49,931 nt of DNA, taken from contig WHUD01000018.1 in assembly GCA_009377385.1 (NCBI GenBank), positions 1-49,931 of the forward strand, read 5' to 3'. The notes beneath the pieces are model-generated. The model did no database searches and had not been told where the DNA came from. It was given only the letters and a program-made list of their open reading frames with translations. Shown piece after piece: positions 7,734 to 16,088 of this stretch. Both the position numbers and the translations under genes were made by a program. The DNA is from Actinophytocola sp. Its GTDB lineage: Bacteria; Actinomycetota; Actinomycetes; Mycobacteriales; Pseudonocardiaceae. Each line of letters opens with the position of its first letter. Positions within the stretch are counted from its first letter, which is position 1.

Positions 7734-8371
7734 GTCCAAGAGCGGAAACTGAAATCCTCGTCGTCACCGTCATCGTCGTCGTCGTCGCTTTCGGAACGCT
7801 CCGACTCCGGCAGGTTCGCGATGTCCTCGCGCAGCCGCTCGAACTGCTCCTCGCCCTGCCTCGCGAGTTCCGCACGTTCCTCTTCGGACAGGTTCCGGTA
7901 CGTCTCCGCTCCTTGCTCGACAAGCGGATCGAGCGCTCGCGAGAACACGGGCGTGTCGATCATGTCCCGCAGGCTCCGGCGCCCTGCGGTGATGTCATCG
8001 ACAAGACGTGCGAAATCCGGGTCCTCGACCTTGTCCTTTAGGACGTTCAGCGAGTTCTTCAAGTGTTTCGACAGCGCGACGTCGCCGCGTGCGATGTCCA
8101 GGTCGGGTTCCGCCTCGTGACCGTTCACGGGGAAATGCACCAGTACCAGGGCGCTGTGGCTAACCGTCGCGTCCCTCATGTTCTTCGACGGGCTAGCGGC
8201 TTTCGTTTGCTCGCTGGTGGTGGCTGCGATCACCGACGGCATGCCGTGGCTGGGCGGCGTTGCCTTTGCCGGTTTCGCATTGCTGCCCTTGGCCGCGTTC
8301 CCGTTCACGCTAGGTAGCTTGCCCCGGCTGACCGGCGCGAGAACCTCTCCCGACGGCGCTTCTGTGATCAT
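7727..8371 (-). CDS. Hypothetical acidic protein
   Basis: This reading frame has up to 214 residues and I do not recognise a family. The first 65 residues (Ser/Ala/Lys/Pro-rich) may not be translated. A second possible start is the ATG at 8176, giving 149 residues. The middle is helical and charged (SKHLKNSLNVLKDKVEDPDFARLV, then EEERAELARQGEEQFERLREDI). The C-terminus has a run of Asp residues and ends FSFRSWTR. There is no signal peptide or membrane segment in the shorter form. The stop codon lies within the hairpin repeat that follows ino1. Confidence 0.5.
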   Translation of the reverse strand: MITEAPSGEVLAPVSRGKLPSVNGNAAKGSNAKPAKATPPSHGMPSVIAATTSEQTKAASPSKNMRDATVSHSALVLVHFPVNGHEAEPDLDIARGDVALSKHLKNSLNVLKDKVEDPDFARLVDDITAGRRSLRDMIDTPVFSRALDPLVEQGAETYRNLSEEERAELARQGEEQFERLREDIANLPESERSESDDDDDDGDDEDFSFRSWTR

Positions 8372-8431
8372 CGATAACCCCAGCCAAGCCTTCGCAGCGG
8401 AACTTCCGCCCGCCCAGTAGCGACCCAGGCG

Positions 8432-8947
8432 TCAGCCGATGTAGGAGATCTTCCAGTCGCCCCGCTCGTGCTCAAGGTTGTAGGAGTTCGTCTTCTCGGG
8501 GTTGGTGCCGTTGCGCTTGGCGATCGCCTCGTGGCTGACGACGGCTTCCTTGCCCTTCTTCATGATCTCGACGTCGGCTGGTGCGAACTTCAGCGACGAC
8601 AGCTTGGTCTTGCCGAGCTCGTCGTGCAGTTGGCCGATGCCGCCGGGGCAGGTGCTCGCGCCGGGGTTCCGCGCGTAGACGCCCTGCAGTTCGGACGTCA
8701 GCAGCCCGCAGGCGCGAGGGCCCTTGTCGGCGTCGACGGCCCTGTGGAAGCTGTTGATCACGCCGACGATGACTTCCTCCTGCTCGGGCGGCGCTGACGT
8801 CGTCGTTTCTGGGGCCGGTTCCGAGGTCGGCGTTGCCGACGTCGACGTGGCTTCCATGCCGGACGCCCCGCCGTCACCGCAGCTCGCGAGCGCCGCCGCC
8901 GAACCGAGCAGCAGCGCGGTCAGTACCACACGTGGAGAAGTAGACAC
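8432..8947 (-). CDS. Secreted lipoprotein of unknown function
   Basis: From the GTG at 8947 the product has 171 residues. It starts with a clear lipoprotein signal (MSTSPRVVLTALLLG, then lipobox LASC, Cys near residue 23), followed by a Ser/Thr/Pro-rich linker. The mature domain of about 105 residues resembles NTF2-like or ketosteroid-isomerase-like folds (EVIVGVINSFHRAVDADKGPRACGLL, ending WKISYIG). Two cysteines (CGLL and CPGG) could form a disulphide. A longer frame from 9001 would spoil the signal peptide. It is divergent from purD. Confidence 0.75.
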   Translation of the reverse strand: MSTSPRVVLTALLLGSAAALASCGDGGASGMEATSTSATPTSEPAPETTTSAPPEQEEVIVGVINSFHRAVDADKGPRACGLLTSELQGVYARNPGASTCPGGIGQLHDELGKTKLSSLKFAPADVEIMKKGKEAVVSHEAIAKRNGTNPEKTNSYNLEHERGDWKISYIG

Positions 8948-9065
8948 CCGGCCTGTGTAGCACGCGCTGCGCGTGACAGCAGGCCGGACGTGACTCGACA
9001 CATAGATCGACAGCGCAGGTCACAGCCACGGGCACGTCGGCGAGATGGGCCGCCGCCTGTGGCGT

Positions 9066-9071
9066 TACCCT
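9066..9071 (+). promoter_or_regulatory. Probable -10 element for leaderless purD transcript
   Basis: TACCCT ends 6 bp before the purD GTG at 9078, the spacing expected when transcription starts at or next to the start codon. No ribosome binding site is visible. The same arrangement precedes purB. Confidence 0.45.
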
Positions 9072-9077
9072 GCACCC

Positions 9078-10346
9078 GTGCGCGTCCTGGTTATCGGCTC
9101 CGGAGCCCGTGAGCATGCCATCGTCCTTGCCATGTCCGCCGACCCGCGGATCTCGGCGCTCGCCTGCGCGCCGGGCAACGCTGGCACGGCCACGCTCGCC
9201 GAGCCGCACGCCGTCGACGTGAAGGACCCCGACGCGGTGGCCGCACTCGCCACCCGGTGGCGCACCGACCTTGTCGTCATCGGCCCGGAGGCCCCGCTTG
9301 TCGTCGGCGCCGCCGACGCGGTCCGCAAGGCGGGGATCGCCTGCTTCGGGCCGTCGCAGGCCGCCGCGCGCATCGAGGGCTCGAAGGCGTTCGCCAAGGA
9401 CGTCATGGCGGCGGCTGGTGTGCCGACCGCGACGTCCGAGGTGTTGGACAACCCGGCGCACCTCGACGCCGCGCTGGCCCGGTTCGGCCCGACCTGGGTG
9501 GTCAAGGACGACGGGCTCGCCGCAGGCAAGGGCGTCGTCGTCACGCCAGACTACGACGAGGCGCGCAAGCACGCGCTGACGCTGCTGGACGGCGGCCACC
9601 CCGTGCTGCTGGAGAGCTTCCTCGATGGGCCGGAGGCGTCGCTGTTCTGCCTGGTTGACGGGACGACGGTGCGCCCGCTGCTGCCCGCGCAGGACTTCAA
9701 GCGGGTCGGCGACGGCGACAGCGGCCCGAACACCGGCGGCATGGGGGCGTACGCGCCGTTGCCGTGGGCGCCGGAGGGCCTCGTAGACGACATCGTGGCG
9801 CGCGTCGTGCAGCCGGTCGTCGACGAGCTTGCCTCGCGCGGCACGCCGTACTCCGGGCTGCTCTACGCCGGACTGGCGCTGACCAGCGACGGCCCGCAGG
9901 TGGTCGAGTTCAACTGCCGCTTCGGCGACCCGGAGACCCAGGCGGTGCTGGCGCTGCTGCGCAGTCCGCTCGCGACGCTGCTGCACGCCACCGCGACCGG
10001 CACGCTCGCAGCGCAGCCGCCGCTGGAGTGGGCCGACGGCGCGGCCGTCACCGTGGTGATCGCCGCAGACGGTTACCCGGGACTTCCGCACGTTGACGAC
10101 GTCATCACAGGCGCGGACCTCGCCGGCGTGCTGCACGCGGGCACCAGGCGGCGAGACGACGGCGCCGTCGTCTCAAGCGGCGGGCGGGTGCTTGCCGTCG
10201 TCGGTACCGGTGGTGACCTCGCCTCGGCCCGGGAGCAGGCGTACGAGCGGCTCGCCTCGGTGCATCTGCCAGGCGGGCACCACCGTACGGACATCGCGAG
10301 CGCCGCCGTCAAGGGCGAGATCGGGCTGCCAGCGAGTTCGTCGTAA
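9078..10346 (+). CDS. purD: Phosphoribosylamine--glycine ligase (GAR synthetase)
   Basis: This 422-residue ATP-grasp enzyme performs the second step of purine synthesis, joining glycine to phosphoribosylamine. The N-terminus [16 protein letters not shown] and the motifs [42 protein letters not shown] and [11 protein letters not shown] are diagnostic. The GTG at 9078 is chosen because the conserved N-terminus begins there and a -10 element precedes it; the 11 extra codons upstream are not conserved-looking. The type VII secretion operon follows on the same strand after 85 bp. Confidence 0.96.
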   Translation: MRVLVIGSGAREHAIVLAMSADPRISALACAPGNAGTATLAEPHAVDVKDPDAVAALATRWRTDLVVIGPEAPLVVGAADAVRKAGIACFGPSQAAARIEGSKAFAKDVMAAAGVPTATSEVLDNPAHLDAALARFGPTWVVKDDGLAAGKGVVVTPDYDEARKHALTLLDGGHPVLLESFLDGPEASLFCLVDGTTVRPLLPAQDFKRVGDGDSGPNTGGMGAYAPLPWAPEGLVDDIVARVVQPVVDELASRGTPYSGLLYAGLALTSDGPQVVEFNCRFGDPETQAVLALLRSPLATLLHATATGTLAAQPPLEWADGAAVTVVIAADGYPGLPHVDDVITGADLAGVLHAGTRRRDDGAVVSSGGRVLAVVGTGGDLASAREQAYERLASVHLPGGHHRTDIASAAVKGEIGLPASSS

Positions 10347-10431
10347 CCGGCCCCAGCGGCGGTGCGAGCTTGGTAGCCTCGCTTGGCGAAGGTGTCCGGC
10401 TACCGTCCGTAGACGCAGGGGGTTGCGCGGT

Positions 10432-10836
10432 ATGTCAACGTCGAGCGAGCAGGACAGCGGCGGCACGCCACTGACGGGCATCGGCGGCACCACGCTCGCC
10501 GCGTCCGGCACCACAAGGCTGACGGTCGATCCTGACCAGGTGCTCGCCGTTGCCAAGATCGTCTCCGACAAGGCGGACGAGCTCAGCGCCGCCCTGATGC
10601 AGCACGAGCTGGCCCTGCGCATCGACCCGCCGTCGGAGAATCTGGTCAGCGGCTACGTGGCCGAGGCGTGGAACGCGGCAGTCGTCGACAACGACGACTC
10701 GCAGCTCGCGCGCGCGAAGGCGTACCTGCGCACGCTGCACCAGCTCGCGCTGCAACTCCGCGAAGCTGCCGAGCGCTACCAGCTCGACGACGAGGAGGCG
10801 GCTGCGGCGTTCGAGGATCGCAGTGCGCACTGGTGA
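10432..10836 (+). CDS. WXG100-like type VII secretion candidate substrate
   Basis: This 134-residue all-helical protein has no signal peptide. After a flexible N-terminus of about 30 residues, two long helices are separated near EAWNAAV, which could correspond to the WxG turn. The second helix ends with YQLDD, fitting the general YxxxD/E type VII export motif. The start ATG has AGGGGG 10 bp upstream. It is the first gene of a four-gene operon with a DUF3558 lipoprotein, a large helical/Gly-rich protein and EspG. Export is inferred from the motif and the operon. Confidence 0.65.
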   Translation: MSTSSEQDSGGTPLTGIGGTTLAASGTTRLTVDPDQVLAVAKIVSDKADELSAALMQHELALRIDPPSENLVSGYVAEAWNAAVVDNDDSQLARAKAYLRTLHQLALQLREAAERYQLDDEEAAAAFEDRSAHW

Positions 10837-11401
10837 CGCGATGGTCATGCTCGCCGCGTTGACGCTCGCCGGCTGTTCCGGCGGGTCGGATGCCCCACCG
10901 CCGACGCTGGAGCCGACGCAGCAGGACGCGGCGCACGCCATCGCGTCGCTGCCGCAACGGCCTGCCGAGCTGCGAGTCGGCGGGCTCAACCCGTGCACGT
11001 TGTTCGGCAGGGGCGCACTCAACCAGCTCGGCATCACCCAGCGGCCAGAGCGCCGTGGCAGCACCTGCGTGCTCTCGCAGCAGCAACTGGAACCTGTCTA
11101 CGACCTGTACGTCGTCGCCATGCCGCGCGACGGCGTCTCCAACTGGATCACCGGGGACCAGTCCCGGCCGGACACGATGTCCGCGACGCCGATCGCCATC
11201 GCCGGGTTCCCCGCCGTCAGGGTGTTCCCCGACGAGCAGCCCGATGGCCACTGCGACGTCGTGGTCGGCGTCGCACAGAGCCAGTCGCTGCGGGTGCGGT
11301 TCGGCACCAGCTACACGGACGAGGTGCCGCACGAGCGGGCGTGCGCGTTATCCGAGAAGGCAGCGACGACGGCGGTCGACGCACTACGGGCGAAGGGGTA
11401 G
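10823..11401 (+). CDS. DUF3558-family lipoprotein
   Basis: This is a 192-residue lipoprotein with signal MVMLAALTLAGCSGG (lipobox LAGC, Cys near residue 18). The mature part has the DUF3558 pattern: LNPCTLF near the start, a second Cys at STCVLS, and later CDVVV and ACALSEKA, giving four cysteines able to form two disulphides. The gene overlaps the preceding helical-protein gene by 14 bp and ends 5 bp before the next, so translation is coupled. DUF3558 lipoproteins are often encoded beside ESX components in Pseudonocardiaceae. Their role is unknown. Confidence 0.8.
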   Translation: MRTGDAMVMLAALTLAGCSGGSDAPPPTLEPTQQDAAHAIASLPQRPAELRVGGLNPCTLFGRGALNQLGITQRPERRGSTCVLSQQQLEPVYDLYVVAMPRDGVSNWITGDQSRPDTMSATPIAIAGFPAVRVFPDEQPDGHCDVVVGVAQSQSLRVRFGTSYTDEVPHERACALSEKAATTAVDALRAKG

Positions 11402-11406
11402 GCGCC

Positions 11407-12945
11407 ATGCACACGAGCGCACTCGACAAGGTCAGGCAACTGCGCTTCGAGGGCTACACCGTTGGGATGCTCGCCCTCGAGATCGACCTGCTGCGCGAGG
11501 GCCGCGGCACCGACAGCATGTCGCACGCGGTCAACGCGCTCGCCAGCGTCGCCGCCGCGCTCGGCAACACCGACGACACGTTGCGCGCCGAACTCGGCAG
11601 GCTGGGCGTCGAGTGGTACAGCGAGGCGTCGTCCATCGCGCAAAGCGTGATGCAGACCAGCGCGGACTTCGCAGCGGACGCCACCGGCAAGCTGAACGAG
11701 GCGTCGCAGGCGGTGTTCGGACTCAGCGAGGCGTTTCAGCGCGCACTGAACACGCTGCCTGACTCGCAGACGCTGCGGGAAGGCGCCGAGGGGCTCAGCA
11801 CCATGGACGTCCTAGCCGACCTGATCGGGCACGAGACCGACCACGCTGCCAAGGTGCGCGCCGCGAGCGTGGTCCGTGACCAGGCCGTTGACGCGCTGAA
11901 CCAGCTCGCCAGCACGTGCGCGGAGGAGCTGGGCGGCGTTCGGCAGCTCGGCGAGCCGGGCGCGATCGTGCTGGACCAGGGCCCGCTGCCGCCCGAGCAG
12001 CCGGACGACGGGTCGGAGGCCGGATACCAGACGATGGCGGCAGCGGCGGAGTCGGTATCAGGGCCGGTCGCGCCACCCGGTGGGTTGCCGACCGCCCCGG
12101 TGAACGCGGGTCCACCCCCGTCGTCCGACGCCCCCTCCGGTGCGAACACGACGACCGGCGGCAGGCCGCAGGGTGGCTCCGGTCCCGGCGCCGGGTCCTC
12201 CGGGTCCTCCGATGGCGGTGGGCGTCAGCCGTCCGATGGCGATGGGTCCGGGCAGGGTCCGGGTCCGGTCGGCGGCGTGACGGATCCGCTGACCGGCTCT
12301 GGGGGCTCCGGCTCCGGCGGCGGGGCGGCCACGATAGGCGGCTCTGGCGGCGGGATGTCCACGGCGACGGGCGGCGGCGCCAGTGGCATCGCCGCCGGTA
12401 TCGCGGCCGCGGCCGGCACGCCGCTCGGGGGCACGACCACGACGCTCGGCGTCGGTGGCATGACGGCCGAACTGCTCCCCACCGGTTCGCTCAGCGGCGC
12501 GATGCCGCAGAGCCCGACGCAGATCACCCTCGCGCCCCATGGCGTCACGGCGGTGCCGCTCGCGGACGCAGACGGCATCGCGGCCACGGCGGTGGCGGTC
12601 GGCGCTGCGGGCGTCGCTGGCGTGATGAGCGCGGAGCCGGAGCGGGAGCGCCGCGGCAACCGGTACGACGTCGAGGACGACACCGACGAGACGCGGCACG
12701 AGTTCGACGTCGGCGTCATCGAGGACGAGGCGGAGGCGGACGCCGTCGCGGAGATCGAACCCGACGCTGGCCCGGACACGCCCGCCTACCTTGAGCACGC
12801 CGCGCCTCACGGACCGGACGACAGGGTTCGCACCCACGGCATCGACGACGCCGACCTGTTCGCCGACGACCGGATGGTCGCGCGCGACACCATCGGCGAG
12901 GACGCGAGCACCGCCTACGGCGACGACAGGCAGGACAACCCGTGA
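11407..12945 (+). CDS. PPE-like helical protein with Gly-rich region, probable type VII secretion substrate
   Basis: This product has 512 residues. Residues 1-180 are helical and contain LGVEWYSEAS, which could be a WxG-type turn as in WXG100 and PPE proteins. Residues 185-340 are Pro/Gly/Ser-rich. Residues 340-420 are Ala/Gly/Thr-rich and weakly hydrophobic, and the C-terminal 100 residues are strongly acidic. The EspG gene overlaps its stop by 4 bp (GTGA); EspG chaperones recognise PPE-type substrates, so this is the most likely client. There is no classical signal peptide. Confidence 0.65.
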   Translation: MHTSALDKVRQLRFEGYTVGMLALEIDLLREGRGTDSMSHAVNALASVAAALGNTDDTLRAELGRLGVEWYSEASSIAQSVMQTSADFAADATGKLNEASQAVFGLSEAFQRALNTLPDSQTLREGAEGLSTMDVLADLIGHETDHAAKVRAASVVRDQAVDALNQLASTCAEELGGVRQLGEPGAIVLDQGPLPPEQPDDGSEAGYQTMAAAAESVSGPVAPPGGLPTAPVNAGPPPSSDAPSGANTTTGGRPQGGSGPGAGSSGSSDGGGRQPSDGDGSGQGPGPVGGVTDPLTGSGGSGSGGGAATIGGSGGGMSTATGGGASGIAAGIAAAAGTPLGGTTTTLGVGGMTAELLPTGSLSGAMPQSPTQITLAPHGVTAVPLADADGIAATAVAVGAAGVAGVMSAEPERERRGNRYDVEDDTDETRHEFDVGVIEDEAEADAVAEIEPDAGPDTPAYLEHAAPHGPDDRVRTHGIDDADLFADDRMVARDTIGEDASTAYGDDRQDNP

Positions 12946-13721
12946 TCGACACCACCGTTTCGCTGTCGACGCTCGAACTGGACGTCGTGTGGGAGTCCGA
13001 GCGACTCGGCCCCCGGCACGTCGCGCTCGGTGTGCCAAGTCCCGGCACGACGTACGCCGAACGCGCCGAGTTCGTCGACAAGGCGTGGAGCGCGCTTGAG
13101 GGACGCGGCCTGGCGCGTGACCACCGGATCGCTGGCACGCTGCTCGATCAGCTCGGACTGCTCGCGAACCCGGAGCGCTGCGTCGACATCTGGCTGTGGG
13201 CGGACCACCGCATCCACGGCGTCGCCGCCAGCAGCGGAAACGACGCGGTGCTCGGCCTCGTGGACGGCGACGAGTTCTGGCTCATCCCGGCACGTGCGGA
13301 CACCCTCGCCGAGTCGGCGGTGTCGGTGGCAGGCGAGCTGCCAGCCGGGGTCGGGCAGTCCGTCACGCTGCCGCACGCGCTACTGACCGAGGCAGCGGTG
13401 CGGGCGCGTGGCGATGCGCACGCGCTGGTCGGCGCGTTGCAGGATCGCGGACTCGACCTGTTCTCGGCGCAGGAATTGGCGGGCATGCTGCTCGGCACGG
13501 TCGCCAAGGGGCAGTTCGGCGTCGAGCGCGTCACCCGCTCAGGCGTTCGCGAGCGCGCGAACCACGTCGTCGCGTGCCACGACACCGACGCGGGCCGGTA
13601 CCTGATGGTCGTCGAGCGCAACAGCGACGGCGACGACTGGTGCACCGTCGCCCCGGCGGACAACGCCCGCCTCGCCGAGCGGATCTGGGAACTCCTCCTC
13701 GACACCGACGGCCACCACTAA
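12942..13721 (+). CDS. EspG-family type VII secretion chaperone
   Basis: This 259-residue cytoplasmic protein matches the ESX secretion-associated EspG family. The N-terminal strand VSLSTLELDVVWESERLG is typical, and the family's alternating sheet and helix regions follow. EspG binds the helical tip of PE/PPE proteins and keeps them soluble before export by the ESX membrane complex. The GTG start overlaps the TGA of the preceding gene (GTGA), showing translational coupling with its probable substrate. No ESX ATPase (EccC) or membrane component lies nearby, so the secretion machinery must be elsewhere. Confidence 0.8.
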   Translation: MIDTTVSLSTLELDVVWESERLGPRHVALGVPSPGTTYAERAEFVDKAWSALEGRGLARDHRIAGTLLDQLGLLANPERCVDIWLWADHRIHGVAASSGNDAVLGLVDGDEFWLIPARADTLAESAVSVAGELPAGVGQSVTLPHALLTEAAVRARGDAHALVGALQDRGLDLFSAQELAGMLLGTVAKGQFGVERVTRSGVRERANHVVACHDTDAGRYLMVVERNSDGDDWCTVAPADNARLAERIWELLLDTDGHH

Positions 13722-13757
13722 CCGCGAGTCGCACCTTCACGCGCCGCGAATCGCACC
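13722..13757. repeat. Intergenic GCGA-G-TCGC repeat, two units
   Basis: Two copies of CCGCGAGTCGCACCTT or a one-base variant fill the 36-bp space between the convergent EspG and MFS genes. The core GCGAGTCGC is a 4+1+4 dyad. The same unit recurs between other genes in the window (near 15000, 17600, 26045 and 30700). Confidence 0.75.
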
Positions 13758-14960
13758 TTACGACACCAGCTCACCAGCCTCGCGCCGCGCCAACGCTCTG
13801 CGCAATGCCACCGGACCGCCGACGGCCAAGGCGGCGCAGAGGGTGGCGGGGACGACCATCGCTACCGCGAGCGAAGTCGCCTCGCCGATCGGCCCGATCA
13901 CTGACGGCCCGGCGAGCATGCCGACGTAGCCGAACGTCGTCACCTTCGACAGCGCGGTGCCCGCCGCCTCACCGGAACCCGCACCAGCGAAGATCACCGG
14001 CACCACCACCGCGAGGCCTATCCCGACGAGGAACCACCCCGCATAGCCGACATACACCCCGCCCGAGACAGCGGGCGCGAGCAGCACGAGGCCGTACCCC
14101 GCGACGGCGGTGACCGCGCAGCGCCGGAGGGTCCCCACCGGACCGAACCGGTACCGCACCCGGTCCCCGGCAAGCCGCATCGACGTCATCGCGCCGGTGA
14201 ACAGGATGTAGGCGAACGCCGCCGACGACAGGTCGGCCCCGAGCACCCGGTTCGCGTGCAACGCGGCCCAGTCCATCGCCGCCCCCTCGCTGACGAACGC
14301 GGCGAACGCCACCGCACCGAGCGCGATCACCAGCCGCAGCGGCAGCGGACCACCGACCGCGTCAGCAGCGTCAACATCGGGCTTCGCCCGCTCGGCGGTC
14401 AGCAGCCTGCACGTCGGCAGCCGAAACAGCAACGCGGCGGCGAGCGCACCGGCCGCCATCACGTACCGCACGTCCGCGTCCCAGTGCAGCCCGGCAGCGA
14501 TCATGGCACCGCCGACGACCCCGCCGAGGCTCCACACGCCGTGGAACGCCGACAGCACCGGTCGCGGCCAGCGCTGCTCCACCCGCACCGCGTGTGCGTT
14601 CATCGACACGTCCAGTGCGCCGATCGCACCGCCGAACACACCGGTCGCCACCAGCAACGTCAGATATGAGGGCGCGAGCGCGGGCCCAAGCAACGTCAGC
14701 GCGGCCACCGGCCCGGCGAATGCCACCACCCTGCGGCTCGTCAGTCGGTCGCACAGCCTGCCCGCCACCGGCATGCACACCAGTGCGCCCATACCGGTGG
14801 CGAGCAACACCGTGCCCGTCCGTGCCACGCCGAGGTCGAGCCGGTGGTTGATCGCGGGCAACGCGGCACCCCACAACCCCACCGTCATCCCGCACAGCAC
14901 GAAGACGCCGAAGACGCCGAGTCGCGCGGAACGGACCTCGGCCGCCGGTTCAGCCGTCAC
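13758..14960 (-). CDS. MFS transporter
   Basis: This 400-residue protein has about 12 hydrophobic helices in two halves, with the MFS-A-like loop GRLCDRLTSRRV after helix 2. It resembles YbjJ-like actinobacterial MFS permeases, which are thought to export small molecules; the substrate is unknown. There is no co-transcribed partner: the gene is flanked on both sides by copies of the GCGA-G-TCGC intergenic repeat. Confidence 0.85.
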   Translation of the reverse strand: MTAEPAAEVRSARLGVFGVFVLCGMTVGLWGAALPAINHRLDLGVARTGTVLLATGMGALVCMPVAGRLCDRLTSRRVVAFAGPVAALTLLGPALAPSYLTLLVATGVFGGAIGALDVSMNAHAVRVEQRWPRPVLSAFHGVWSLGGVVGGAMIAAGLHWDADVRYVMAAGALAAALLFRLPTCRLLTAERAKPDVDAADAVGGPLPLRLVIALGAVAFAAFVSEGAAMDWAALHANRVLGADLSSAAFAYILFTGAMTSMRLAGDRVRYRFGPVGTLRRCAVTAVAGYGLVLLAPAVSGGVYVGYAGWFLVGIGLAVVVPVIFAGAGSGEAAGTALSKVTTFGYVGMLAGPSVIGPIGEATSLAVAMVVPATLCAALAVGGPVALRRALARREAGELVS

Positions 14961-14965
14961 GGCAC

Positions 14966-15042
14966 CAACTCACGGCGCGACACGGTGCGACTCGCGCCGC
15001 TGGAAGGTGCGACTCGCGGCCCCCGAAGGTGCGACTCGCGGG
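14966..15042. repeat. Intergenic GCGA-G-TCGC repeat, three units
   Basis: GGTGCGACTCGCG or close variants occur three times (near 14985, 15006 and 15029) between the MFS gene and the aldo/keto reductase gene. They are separated by GCCGCTGGAA or GCCCCCGAA spacers. This is the same family as at 13722. Confidence 0.75.
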
Positions 15043-16062
15043 TTACAGGGCACGGGAGCGCTGCTCGATGCCGATGGGGCCGTAGGGGTAGTCGGCCGGT
15101 TCCGGGTCGCTGGCCACGTCGAGGCGTTTGCGCTCGGCGTCGGTCAGCCGCAACCCCGCCGCGCCGAGGTTGTCCGCCAACTGCGCCTTGGTCCGCGCGC
15201 CGAGGATCACCGACGTCACGCCCGGACGGTCGATCAGCCAGGACAACGCCACGTGCGACATCGGCACCCCGCGCTCAGCGGCGACGTCCGCGACCGCGTC
15301 GACGACGTCCCAGGTGCGCTGGGCCGCCGCCCTGCGGTCGTACGCCTCGACGCCACGGTCCGGATCCTCTCCGAGCCGGGTCCCCCCGGACGGCCGCTCC
15401 TCCCTGCGGTACTTGCCGGTGAGCCAGCCGCCACCGAGCGGCGACCACGGCAGCACGCCGAGCCCATTGGCCGCCGCCGCTGGCAGGATCTCCCACTCCA
15501 CCTCCCTCGCGAGCAGGTTGTACTGCGGCTGCAACGTCACCGGCGGCGCGAAGCCCCGCGCGGCCGCGACGTCGACCGCCCGCTGCACCTGCCACCCTGT
15601 GAAGTTCGACAGCCCGACGTAGTGCACCTTCCCAGCGCGCACCGCGTCGTCGAGGAACCGCAGCGTCTCCTCCAACGGCGTGAGCGGGTCGTAGCCGTGC
15701 AACTGATACAGGTCGACGTGATCGACACCCAGCCGCCGCAGCGACGCATCGAGCGCTGCCGCGAGGTGCCTGCGGGATGTGCCGACGTCGTTGCGCCCGT
15801 CGCCCATGGCGAACCGGCCCTTGGTAGCGAGCACGACGTCGTCCCGCCGGGACGGATGCCGCGCCAGCCACCGGCCGATGATCTCCTCGCTGGCGCCGTG
15901 CCCGTAGACGTCGGCGGTGTCGACCAGGGTGCCACCTTCGGCCAGGAACCGGTCGAGCTGCGCGTGGCTGCCAGCCTCGTCGGTCTCCTGGCCGAAGGTC
16001 ATGGTGCCGAGCGCGAACGCCGACACCACGCAACCGCTGTTGCCGAGTGCGCGGTACTCCAC
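15043..16062 (-). CDS. Aldo/keto reductase
   Basis: This is a 339-residue NADPH-dependent oxidoreductase of the AKR TIM-barrel superfamily. Catalytic residues are visible: DTADVYG with the catalytic Asp and Tyr, ATKGRF with the Lys, and QLHGYD with the His. The cofactor-binding C-terminal segment is VILGARTKAQLADNL. The GTG at 16062 is preferred because GGAGG lies 8 bp upstream and the conserved EYRALGNSG begins there. It ends in the GCGA-G-TCGC repeats. The secreted amylase gene is 26 bp upstream on the same strand, so the two may be co-transcribed. The substrate is not predictable. Confidence 0.9.
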   Translation of the reverse strand: MEYRALGNSGCVVSAFALGTMTFGQETDEAGSHAQLDRFLAEGGTLVDTADVYGHGASEEIIGRWLARHPSRRDDVVLATKGRFAMGDGRNDVGTSRRHLAAALDASLRRLGVDHVDLYQLHGYDPLTPLEETLRFLDDAVRAGKVHYVGLSNFTGWQVQRAVDVAAARGFAPPVTLQPQYNLLAREVEWEILPAAAANGLGVLPWSPLGGGWLTGKYRREERPSGGTRLGEDPDRGVEAYDRRAAAQRTWDVVDAVADVAAERGVPMSHVALSWLIDRPGVTSVILGARTKAQLADNLGAAGLRLTDAERKRLDVASDPEPADYPYGPIGIEQRSRAL

Positions 16063-16088
16063 GCTGTCCTCCTTCTTCAGTTCGACGG

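Noticed and set aside
8178..8420. 80-residue hydrophobic ORF on the plus strand
   Set aside because: It overlaps the N-terminal part of the minus-strand acidic hypothetical gene, has no ribosome binding site and no family resemblance. It is not fully excluded because that gene's own start is uncertain.
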